The translations under genes and the position numbers were made by a program. A DNA stretch of 6,609 bases from Alphaproteobacteria bacterium (GTDB lineage: Bacteria > Pseudomonadota > Alphaproteobacteria > Kiloniellales > J153): assembly GCA_003693905.1 (NCBI GenBank), contig RFLL01000028.1, positions 1 to 6,609 of the forward strand. Direction: 5' to 3'. Positions 1 through 5,886 of this stretch are shown piece by piece (the stretch's first letter is position 1; each line of letters begins with the position of its first letter). A model generated the notes under the pieces. That model did not search any database. It was given only the letters and a program-made list of their open reading frames with translations, and had not been told where the DNA came from.

Positions 1-795
1 GGACAGGGCGAAGCGGCGGCGGCGATCCGCGCCCTTCTGGCCGGCGGTGCCCTGTGCGAGCCGGGAGCGGCACGACGCCTCCAGGATCCGCTCAGTCTGC
101 GCTGCATCGCGCCGGTGCACGGGGCGCTGCGTGCCGCCATCGCGTTTGCCGAGCCGGCGCTGGCGGCCGAGCTCAACGGCGATTCGTCCAATCCGGTGGT
201 GCTGCCCGAAGAAGGCGCGCTCGGCGGCGGTACGATCCTGTCGACGGCCAATTTTCACACCCCGCTCGTCGCCATCGCGTTCGACGCCCTCTCTCAGGCC
301 TGTGCCCAAGTCGCCCACCTTGCTCTGGCCCGCGCGTCGAAGTTGCTGAGCGCGCCTCTCAGCGACCTGCCGGCGACCCTGTCACCGCGCGGCACCACCC
401 GCTCCGGCTTTGCCCCGGCGCTGAAGCCGGTCGAAGCGCTGGTCGCCGAAATCGAACACCTGGCCCTGCCGGTGCGCGGCGGCACGAGCGTATCGGCCGA
501 CGGGGTCGAGGATCACATGACCCATGCGCCTCTGGCCGTGCACAAGCTGGCGCAGATCGTCCAGCGGCTGCGCTTGGTGCTGGCGGTAGAGCTGATGATT
601 GCGGCTCAGGCGGTCGACCTGCGCGGGCCCGTGCGTCTGGGGTTCGCAACGGCCGCGATCCACGCCGCGGTGCGCCGGGTGGTCCCGCCGCTTGACGACG
701 ACCGCCCCTTGAGCGCCGACATCATGCATCTGGAAGCGACGCTGCTGGCCGACGGGGCGTTGCTGCGCACCATCGACGCGGCACTCGGCGCCTGA
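1..795 (+). CDS. Aromatic amino acid ammonia-lyase (HAL/PAL superfamily), C-terminal part
   Basis: Reading frame 1 is open from the first base to a TGA at 793-795, giving 264 visible residues, about half of the roughly 500 usual for the family. Family landmarks appear in order: LQDPLSLRC near residues 27-35 followed by VHGA, LNGDSSNPVV (the N-x-x-x-NP segment), TANFHTPL (the conserved NFH), SGFAPALKP, and GGTSVSADGVEDHM, which matches the active-site EDH segment. The family eliminates ammonia from histidine, phenylalanine or tyrosine in the cytoplasm using an MIO cofactor. The Ala-Ser-Gly that forms MIO would lie upstream of the window, so it cannot be checked. The EDH segment departs from the usual HutH wording, so substrate cannot be assigned and hutH is not given. 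No later gene follows on this strand for several hundred bases and no clear terminator is seen. Family assignment is confident; substrate is not. Confidence 0.93.
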   Translation, partial: GQGEAAAAIRALLAGGALCEPGAARRLQDPLSLRCIAPVHGALRAAIAFAEPALAAELNGDSSNPVVLPEEGALGGGTILSTANFHTPLVAIAFDALSQACAQVAHLALARASKLLSAPLSDLPATLSPRGTTRSGFAPALKPVEALVAEIEHLALPVRGGTSVSADGVEDHMTHAPLAVHKLAQIVQRLRLVLAVELMIAAQAVDLRGPVRLGFATAAIHAAVRRVVPPLDDDRPLSADIMHLEATLLADGALLRTIDAALGA

Positions 796-846
796 GGGGC
801 CGGTATTTCTGCCGTTGAGCCACGGCCGCCTGAACGGAAAACGCGT

Positions 847-1270
847 CTACTTGGACGGCGCCTCGTAAACGCCGTCCCAGTCCGCCGGCGGCGGGTTGGC
901 GCGAAAGGCGGCGATGCGGACCGCGTAGAGAGCCAAGAAGCCCTCGAAGCTGAGATGCGCGGCCGCATCGCACGTGCGACATGCCCTCAGCGCAGCATCG
1001 GCCCGGCCCAGTCCCGTGCCTGGTAGCAGGCCAACATCGTCGCAACCTCTGTCATCAGCGTGCGCACGTCGTCCTGCCCGGCCAGCACCGCATCACCCAG
1101 CAGGGCGAAGATGCGTTCCGGCTTCACCTTGCCACGCACCCGGATCAGGTCGATCTCGAGCAGCGCAAACCGGCTCGCAACCCGGGCCGCGGTAACCGCC
1201 CCGAGAACGATCGGCACATCGTAGATCTTGGTCTGTCCTTCCAGGCGCGCGGCTAGGTTGACCGGATCAC
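847..1270 (-). pseudogene. Class III adenylate/guanylate cyclase, 5'-truncated and frameshifted remnant
   Basis: On the minus strand, translation from about 1270 gives GDPVNLAARLEG, then IRVRGKVKPERIFALLGD. These are the distal parts of a class III cyclase catalytic domain, including the Asn and Arg (NLAAR) that stabilise the transition state. The frame stops at 987-989 after CYQARDWAGPMLR. One frame over, the expected family ending continues as DAALRACR, then LALYAVRIAAFRANPPPDWD and GVYEAPSK, with a TAG at 847-849. That ending is typical of CHASE2-type cyclases. Adding one G to the GGG at 1002-1004 (minus strand) would rejoin the two parts. The sensor region and the first half of the catalytic domain, with the metal-binding aspartates, are absent; homology ends abruptly where the DUF2493 relic begins. 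It cannot encode an active cyclase. The frameshift alone could be a sequencing error; the 5' truncation could not. Confidence 0.85.
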
Positions 1271-1825
1271 CGGCCCCTGCCGAAGGCCCATGCCTGCGAG
1301 GCAGCGCTGAACGACATCTTCGACATCCTCGGGCAGACATTCGGCGAGACCCGCCTCGAGGATAATCTCGCCGACCTGCTCTGGTCCTTCGTCAATCTCT
1401 TCCATCGCAAGATCGACCGGGTGCAGCGCGAGCAGGACGGCTCCGAGGTCAGGTCGGTCGAGTTCGAACGCCTGATCGACCAAGGACTGACGCTCATCGA
1501 GCGGCGCAACGCCTTCGGGTTCATGCGCGACCATGCGGGCGAGCTGTTCGAGATGCGCACCGGCTCACCCTGGAAGCCGTATTCGGGCTCCAAGGTCAAT
1601 CACCGTGCCATGACCGCCGCCGTCATCGACAGTCGCGACTTCATCAACGTCAAGCGCCGGATCAACGCCAAGCGCCGGGCCGAGACCGAGGTCTATCTGC
1701 CCGAGGGCGAGCGCATCCTCTTCACCGGCGGCGTCGACTATCAAGACCACGTCCGCATCCGGGCCGCCCTCGACAAGGCCAAGGCACGGCGCATCCCGGT
1801 GCGGCGCTGCGGCGTAGATAGCTGA
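1262..1825 (+). pseudogene. DUF2493 (SLOG-like) family gene remnant, internally deleted
   Basis: The plus frame opens after a TGA at 1259-1261 and runs to a TGA at 1823-1825. It reads RPLPKAHACEAALNDIFD, RLEDNLADLLWSFVNLFHR, REQDGSEVRSVEFERL, ITLIERRNAF-like LTLIERRNAF, GSPWKPYSGSKVNHRAMTAA, DSRDF, and ILFTGGVDYQDH. From memory this matches DUF2493 proteins (YpsA/SLOG-like nucleotide-binding fold, about 300 residues), frequent on alphaproteobacterial plasmids and integrative elements. No start codon with a ribosome binding site exists at the expected N terminus; the first ATG is internal (1421). After LDKAKA the sequence jumps to IPVRRCG, the extreme C terminus of the family, so the core holding the HGG and GAE motifs is missing. 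A second, shorter gap lies near DRVQREQ. Loss of the presumed ligand-binding core makes function unlikely. Family assignment rests on recalled sequence patterns. Confidence 0.75.
1643..1678 (+). repeat. 18-bp tandem duplication inside the DUF2493 relic
   Basis: ATCAACGTCAAGCGCCGG (1643-1660) is followed immediately by ATCAACGCCAAGCGCCGG (1661-1678), identical except for one base (T at 1650, C at 1668). It duplicates six residues in frame (INVKRR, INAKRR) at a point where, as I recall, DUF2493 proteins carry a single such segment after DSRDF. It is consistent with replication slippage in a gene no longer under selection. Confidence 0.9.
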
Positions 1826-2088
1826 TCTCCGGCCGGTCGCGCGACCAAGGGCGGTCCTCTGCTCGCGCGGGATCGCCCTTATCTCCGCCCATCCTGCTAA
1901 CTGCCGGTCACGAGGCGTGAACGCGCCTTCTCCCGCCGGCCATGTTCCGCTTTGTAATTCGGCTTTGCGTGGAAAGTTCGCTTTGCCATCGTTGATTGGA
2001 ACGGCCGGTCGGCGTCACAACGCGGTCATACAAACGCGTCGTCCCACGACATATTGCGCCAGGTTGGTGCCGGGTCGGAATGGCCGGA
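1826..2088. other. Intergenic stretch between the DUF2493 relic and the regulator
   Basis: No supported gene lies here; the short frames on either strand lack ribosome binding sites and recognisable motifs. It holds the palindrome and hairpin annotated at 1835-1880 and three GCTTTG copies at 1949, 1962 and 1980. No T-run terminator is visible after the minus-strand regulator stop at 2089-2091. Confidence 0.6.
1835..1880 (+). terminator. Palindrome plus hairpin after the DUF2493 relic (possible terminator)
   Basis: GGTCGCGCGACC (1835-1846) is a perfect 12-bp palindrome. It is followed directly by AAGGGCGGTCC (1847-1857), a 12-base loop, and GGATCGCCCTT (1870-1880), which pairs over 11 positions with one non-Watson-Crick pair. 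The structure begins ten bases after the relic's stop codon, the usual place for a terminator. There is no T-run after it, so intrinsic termination is uncertain; a protein-binding dyad or a boundary remnant is equally possible. Confidence 0.4.
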
Positions 2089-4305
2089 TTACTGCTCAGG
2101 CATGCCAGCGAGACGGAGGCCTTCGAGTACGCGTTCAAAGCCCGGGCCCATCCAGGAGTAGCTGGCACGCAGCGTCTCGATGGTGGTTCGGTCGCTGTAG
2201 GCCTGCGTCATGGATTTTTCGAGCGCGACACGGGCCTCCTCCACTCGGCCGACCAAGGCAAGCGCCGACGTCAAGGCAAAGTTTGCTAGCGGATCATTGG
2301 GCGAACCTGTGATGGCGCGGTTGAGCACATCTATGGCTTCCACATCTTGTCCGCTTTGCAAATACGCGAGCCCCATATAGGTATATTTCACGAACGGCCG
2401 GAATCTTGGGTTTAGCCGAAGCGAGTGCTGAAAGTACGGCAAGGCCTCGGTCGGCTTTCCCAATGCCATGTTCGTCAAGCCGGCACACACGTAGGCACAA
2501 TCGTTGTTGGGATTGAGATCCATTGCGACGTCACACGACGCCAAACCCCGTTCCGGTTGACCGTTCCGGTCATATCCTACTCCGATTATCCAATGCCCTT
2601 CGGCGTTCTTCGGATCGAGCGATACCGCCTTCTGTGCCGCTTTGAGGGATAAATCTTTCGAGTTCGGAACCGAAACGCCGGGTATGGGGCGCAAGCTCGC
2701 CGCGTAATGGACAAACGCCAAGCCGCTCCACGCCAAGGCGATCGTGGGATCAAGCTGGAGGGCCTTGTCCAACAGAGCCTTCGCATCCTGAAAATCCTTC
2801 GCGCCTGTGGGGTTGAACAGAAGCACATTGCCTCGCAATGCATAGTCCCAGGCCTTGAGGCCTGCCGTCGGTACCTGTCTTTGGCTTTCGGCCCTTCGAA
2901 GCTCAGCTTTCAGAATCGCAGCGATCTGCCCCGTCACGTTGTTCTGAACCGAGAACACGTCCGTTAAGGCGCGATCGTACCGGTCCGACCAGACGTGACT
3001 GCCGGTTTGACCATCGATGAGCTGTGCATTGATGCGGACTTGACCACCAGACCGGCGGACACTCCCTTCAAGGACGTATCGGACGCCCAGATCAGCGGCC
3101 ACCTCCTTCACGCCCACCGCTTTTCCCTTGAACGTAAACGAGGTGCGACGCGCGATGACGAAAGCGTCCCGGATGCGGGATAGGTCCGTAATCAGGTCCT
3201 CCGTGAAAGCATCGGCGAAATAGTCCTGGTCTGGATCGCCAGAGAGATTTTCGAACGGCAATACGGCGATTGAGGGTTTAGTCGGAAGCTGCGGCGAGGC
3301 CTGGAAAACCTCGCCTTCGTCGAGCCACCACGCTGTGCCCAAAATCACGAGGACGAGGATCGGAATAGCTACCCCCGCCCAGACCCGGGCACGGCGACGG
3401 GGCGGTGCGTGGGACGCCCTGCCCGGAGCGTCGACTTCGTCGTCCGGTCCGAGGCAGTCGGTCTCGGCCACCGCGCGGATGTCAGGTTGTGCTGGGATCG
3501 CGTCCTCCGCTAGCGAGGGTGGCGCTGCCGGCTCGACAGGAGGCCCAAGATCGATCGCGGGGGCCCCAACCTGTGAACGATGGCGACAGATCTCCTGATA
3601 GAGCCCTTCTGTTTCTGGTTCCGGCTGAACGCCGAGCTCGCGCTCCAATATGGCTCTGCAAAGTCGGTACTGCTCGATCGCCGCCCCACGTCGCCCCTGC
3701 TCCAGATAGATCTGCATCAGTTGCCTGTGAACCGTCTCCTCCAGTGGATCGAAGGCGAGCAGCCGTAGCGCAGCGTCAACGGCCAGCTGGGTTTCGCCCG
3801 CATCCAGCCGATGAGCGAGCAGTTTGGAGAAGACTTCAAGGGCATGCTCGTGCAAGCGCTGTCGCTCAACCAGCGCCCAGTCGGCAAAAGGCCCATCGGC
3901 AAGGTTGGCCCCTTGCAGAAAGTCCCCCCGGTAGAGTTCGGCTGCATTCTCAAGTGCTTGCCATGTCCCCGCTTCATACAACTGTTCGAAGCAATCGACG
4001 TCGACCTCGACGGCCGCGGGTTTGAGCACAAGCGCATCGCCTTCGCTGACGATGACCCCCTGGTCCCGATCTTCGATCGCTCGGCGCACCAGTTTCAGCG
4101 CCTGACGTAGACTACCGTGCGCCTCCGGCTCGGCGCTGTTCGGCCAGAGAATAGCGGCCAGCGCCTCGCGCGTCTGAAGCTGCCCGGGGTGTCGGGCAAG
4201 GAGCGCGACCAAGGCCCTCGCCTTCCTCGTCGGGAACACGATGGAAGGTCCGGCGCTCCGGCGCACCTCGAAGCCGCCGAACAGCCTGACGCTCAAGTCC
4301 GCCAT
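2089..4305 (-). CDS. Membrane-anchored BTAD transcriptional regulator with TolB-like and TPR domains
   Basis: The 738-residue product has an OmpR-type winged helix at about residues 1-98 (LSVRLFGGFEV, RKARALVALLARHPGQ, LAAILWP). A bacterial transcriptional activator domain follows at about 100-245 (VDVDCFEQL, YRGDFL, LYQEICRHR). A Pro/Ala/acidic linker covers about 246-302. RRRAR and one transmembrane helix (GVAIPILVLVILGTAWWL) lie at about 303-328. A TolB/FlgO-like domain occupies about 343-470 (SIAVLPFENLSGDP, YVLEGSVRRSGGQVRINAQL, VWSDRYDR). TPR repeats span about 485-690. Positive charge before the helix predicts a cytoplasmic DNA-binding end and a periplasmic TolB/TPR end, a one-component design like CadC. 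Start: the only ATG after an in-frame TAG; its ribosome binding site is weak. It is transcribed divergently from the exported-protein gene at 4486, its most obvious candidate target. Signal and target genes are unknown. No frameshift or truncation is seen. Confidence 0.92.
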   Translation of the reverse strand: MADLSVRLFGGFEVRRSAGPSIVFPTRKARALVALLARHPGQLQTREALAAILWPNSAEPEAHGSLRQALKLVRRAIEDRDQGVIVSEGDALVLKPAAVEVDVDCFEQLYEAGTWQALENAAELYRGDFLQGANLADGPFADWALVERQRLHEHALEVFSKLLAHRLDAGETQLAVDAALRLLAFDPLEETVHRQLMQIYLEQGRRGAAIEQYRLCRAILERELGVQPEPETEGLYQEICRHRSQVGAPAIDLGPPVEPAAPPSLAEDAIPAQPDIRAVAETDCLGPDDEVDAPGRASHAPPRRRARVWAGVAIPILVLVILGTAWWLDEGEVFQASPQLPTKPSIAVLPFENLSGDPDQDYFADAFTEDLITDLSRIRDAFVIARRTSFTFKGKAVGVKEVAADLGVRYVLEGSVRRSGGQVRINAQLIDGQTGSHVWSDRYDRALTDVFSVQNNVTGQIAAILKAELRRAESQRQVPTAGLKAWDYALRGNVLLFNPTGAKDFQDAKALLDKALQLDPTIALAWSGLAFVHYAASLRPIPGVSVPNSKDLSLKAAQKAVSLDPKNAEGHWIIGVGYDRNGQPERGLASCDVAMDLNPNNDCAYVCAGLTNMALGKPTEALPYFQHSLRLNPRFRPFVKYTYMGLAYLQSGQDVEAIDVLNRAITGSPNDPLANFALTSALALVGRVEEARVALEKSMTQAYSDRTTIETLRASYSWMGPGFERVLEGLRLAGMPEQ

Positions 4306-4418
4306 GAAGAGCTCACGCCGCCAGTCCGCATTTTTGCAGCATAACTATACAAACATACCCCATAAACTCACGTTTTCACGATTCTGTCGCGGCAACCAAC
4401 CCCAATCCCATCACGCCC

Positions 4419-4435
4419 TTGGCCTAGATTTGGCC
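4419..4435 (+). repeat. TTGGCC direct repeat with 11-bp period
   Basis: TTGGCC occurs at 4419-4424 and again at 4430-4435, start to start 11 bp, so both face the same side of the helix. BTAD-containing SARP regulators of Streptomyces bind direct repeats with 11- or 22-bp period, which makes this a candidate site for the divergent BTAD regulator. The assignment is inference; six bases twice is weak statistically. Confidence 0.35.
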
Positions 4436-4438
4436 GTT

Positions 4439-4461
4439 CGGCAGACATGCAAGCTCTGCCG
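4439..4461 (+). promoter_or_regulatory. 7-bp-arm inverted repeat upstream of the exported-protein gene
   Basis: CGGCAGA (4439-4445) and TCTGCCG (4455-4461) are perfect reverse complements separated by nine bases, ending ten bases before the ribosome binding site. It could be an operator for a dimeric regulator or a hairpin in the leader transcript. Its function cannot be told from sequence. Confidence 0.45.
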
Positions 4462-4471
4462 GTAGTTCAAC

Positions 4472-4477
4472 AGGAGG
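4472..4477 (+). promoter_or_regulatory. Ribosome binding site fixing the start at 4486
   Basis: AGGAGG sits eight bases before the ATG at 4486. The longer in-frame start at 4447 has no comparable site and would place hydrophilic residues ahead of the signal peptide, so 4486 is preferred. Confidence 0.9.
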
Positions 4478-4485
4478 ACATCATC

Positions 4486-4911
4486 ATGCTTGGCAAAACG
4501 TCTTTGAGCGGGATCCTTGTCTTTGCGGCACTGGCCGCCTCGCCGATCGGTGCTGCGGCTGAAACGGCAATGCAGAAGGCCCTTGAGGCCGGCGCGCGGC
4601 AACTGAGCGCCGACGAGATTGCTCATCTGCTCGTCGGCAAGACTGTCACCGCAAGATCCGGAGACAAGCGGTTCCTGTTTTATTACGGAACGGACAACGT
4701 GCTCTCCGGAAAGCTGATCGGCGGGGATTGGTCGGACACCGGCTATTACGGCATCACCGACGACGATCGGGTTTGCCTCTCGATCACCAAGGACAAGGGG
4801 CGGCTGCGCTGCGTGACGCTCCTGATCCTGGATGGGGCCGTCAAGAAGTACGACGTGAACGGTAAGATGACCTTCGAGCTGCTGGACTTCCAAGTCGGAA
4901 ATCACATGTAG
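4486..4911 (+). CDS. Small exported protein of unknown function
   Basis: From the ATG at 4486 the product has 141 residues. It begins with a classical Sec signal peptide: MLGKTSL, a hydrophobic core ILVFAALAASPIG, then AAA-ETA as the likely cleavage site, so the mature protein of about 115 residues is periplasmic or secreted. No lipobox cysteine is present. The mature part starts with a helical stretch (AMQKALEAGARQLSADEIAHLL) followed by VGKTVTAR and alternating strand-like segments (RFLFYYG, DTGYYGITDDDRVCLSI, LRCVTLLIL). Two cysteines (VCLS and LRCVT) could form a disulfide. The pattern LSADEI, GKT, a glycine/tyrosine-rich strand and a late VCL faintly recalls DUF995-like exported proteins, but I do not claim that family. 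It is divergent from the BTAD/TolB/TPR regulator, whose predicted periplasmic domain would share its compartment. A strong ribosome binding site supports real expression. No terminator is evident downstream. Confidence 0.85.
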   Translation: MLGKTSLSGILVFAALAASPIGAAAETAMQKALEAGARQLSADEIAHLLVGKTVTARSGDKRFLFYYGTDNVLSGKLIGGDWSDTGYYGITDDDRVCLSITKDKGRLRCVTLLILDGAVKKYDVNGKMTFELLDFQVGNHM

Positions 4912-4954
4912 CTGCGGCCGTGCGGGAGCATGCCTCGATCCGCCGCTTCGCTTA

Positions 4955-5206
4955 CGCGGCAAAATTGCGCTGCCGGCCGGCCCGCGCGACGACCCGCGCG
5001 GTGGTGAACGGCTTGGGATTGGTCACAGCCGATGTTCGCCTCGGGCGCTTGACCGGCGGATCGCGGTTCCCTCCCGCACGGCTGCGACTCGCCGATCCGC
5101 CTCCGTGCTCGGCGTTCTTGGCGGCGCGTTGCTTGATGCCGGCTCGTTCTTGCCGCAGAGCCCTGGTCGATCGATAGCCTTGGGCCTGTGCGTCGGCGAT
5201 GGCAGG
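4955..5206 (-). pseudogene. Possible relic: C-terminal end of a basic protein
   Basis: On the minus strand a frame runs 84 codons from a TGA (5207-5209) to a TAA (4952-4954). It reads AIADAQAQGYRSTRALRQER, AGIKQRAAKNAEHGG, then a Lys/Arg/Pro-rich tail and NPKPFTTARVVARAGRQRNF before AA and the stop. Codon thirds favour C or G and the Ala/Gln/Arg-rich part looks helical, so it resembles the tail of a real protein more than the overlapping frames do. There is no start codon with a ribosome binding site at its beginning. I do not recognise the family. Such tails occur in DNA-binding or mobilisation proteins, but that is only a guess, and chance coding is a serious alternative. Confidence 0.3.
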
Positions 5207-5448
5207 TCATCCCCTCAATGACGACTGTCGGGTTTTCTGCCTCTGCCCCGCCCTGCTCACGTACGCAGCCATGACCACGTCCCTAGACCGAGCCGCCCAC
5301 GCTGTAGCAAAAGTTCGGCACCACAGCGTCGCGGCTATATTCCCTTCGGGCGCGCCCGTTTTTGAGTCCTGGTCGGAGTCCCAGCGAACTCGATGGTTAA
5401 ACGACGGTCATTGGCAACCCGGCACACCCCTAGAAGCCGCTTACGCCG

Positions 5449-5474
5449 GAAACCATTGGGTCGAAACCATTGGG
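5449..5474 (+). repeat. 12-bp direct repeat, 14-bp period
   Basis: GAAACCATTGGG occurs at 5449-5460 and again at 5463-5474, separated by two bases. A further CATTGG lies upstream at 5409-5414. The two copies are exact. It could be a binding site or a slippage product; there is no supported gene across it. Confidence 0.85.
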
Positions 5475-5540
5475 CCACTGCATTTCGAGTATCCCGACAC
5501 ACCCTTTCACCCAACATATTTGCACGCCAATTACTCAATT

Positions 5541-5640
5541 GGGGTCAATAAAACTCATAAAATCAAGAGAAAAATTTTCCAATTATTCCGAATCTTCAAT
5601 GCGAAAATACATAATGCACAATAAAAAACATCTAAAATAT
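5541..5640. other. AT-rich island, 26% GC over 100 bases
   Basis: By hand count only 26 of these 100 bases are G or C, in a window that is otherwise strongly GC-rich. Runs such as AATAAAAAACATCTAAAATA occur, and a 6-bp-arm inverted repeat CCAATT-ACTC-AATTGG lies at its left edge (5527-5542). No gene is supported across it. It may be a promoter region, a nucleoid-protein binding site, or foreign DNA. Confidence 0.8.
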
Positions 5641-5701
5641 ACCGACCGATAAAATGGGCCCGTTTTTTTGCTTGCCGACTCAGCATGACGACAAATTTTG
5701 C

Positions 5702-5886
5702 GCACGGGCAGAGGTAATCATCGGCATGACAACCAAACGGCCCAACTTCACGACAACGCACGGCCGCCGCAATCATTCTTGCACGGACCGATCCGTCCGC
5801 CGTTCCCTTGGCACGGACGACGCAATCTGCCATCAATAACCCCCGTGCGTACCGGTCGTGCGCACGGCCGGTTGTTGCATGCACGG
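5702..5886 (+). repeat. Cluster of six GCACGG motifs
   Basis: GCACGG starts at 5702, 5758, 5781, 5811, 5862 and 5881 on the plus strand, and CCGTGC (its complement) at 5843. Two copies lie in longer related units: GCACGGCCGCCGCAATC at 5758 and GCACGGACGACGCAATC at 5811, 15 of 17 bases alike. Spacing is irregular (19 to 56 bp). About one-tenth of a copy would be expected in this length at 65% GC. The cluster lies just upstream of the ABC ATPase gene. Confidence 0.6.

Larger units (their letters stand above)
4306..4485. promoter_or_regulatory. Divergent intergenic region between regulator and exported-protein genes
   Basis: These 180 bases lie between two divergent start codons and should hold both promoters. 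The part near the regulator (about 4331-4385) is AT-rich against GC-rich surroundings, including ATAACTATAC at 4341-4350. On the minus strand TATAGT there could serve as a -10 box, but I find no convincing -35. CATAA occurs at 4340 and 4361, 21 bp (two helical turns) apart. The part near the exported protein holds the TTGGCC repeats, the inverted repeat and the ribosome binding site listed separately. No promoter can be fixed by eye. Confidence 0.5.

Noticed and set aside
796..846. Terminator between the lyase and the cyclase relic
   Set aside because: Only a 5-bp CCGTT/AACGG stem with a long loop and no T run can be drawn.
1253..1599. Minus-strand frames over the DUF2493 relic
   Set aside because: The plus strand shows recognisable family wording; the minus frames have none.
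4447..4485. Longer start for the exported protein (ATG at 4447)
   Set aside because: It lacks a good ribosome binding site, overlaps the inverted repeat, and would put a polar extension before the signal peptide.
4411..4962. 183-codon minus-strand frame opposite the exported-protein gene
   Set aside because: The plus-strand gene has a signal peptide and an AGGAGG at proper spacing; the minus frame has no ribosome binding site or motif and is a high-GC shadow.
5271..5624. Plus-strand frame reading MTTSLDRAAH and onward
   Set aside because: No ribosome binding site or known motif, includes residues from the 12-bp DNA repeat, and ends inside the AT-rich island with Lys/Ile-rich chance composition.
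5648..5672. GGGCCC followed by seven Ts as an intrinsic terminator
   Set aside because: GGGCCC has no loop and no longer stem can be drawn ahead of the T run, so there is no proper terminator hairpin.
5702..5886. CRISPR-like array from the GCACGG repeats
   Set aside because: Units are only six bases, spacing runs irregularly from 19 to 56, and no longer conserved repeat or cas gene is present.
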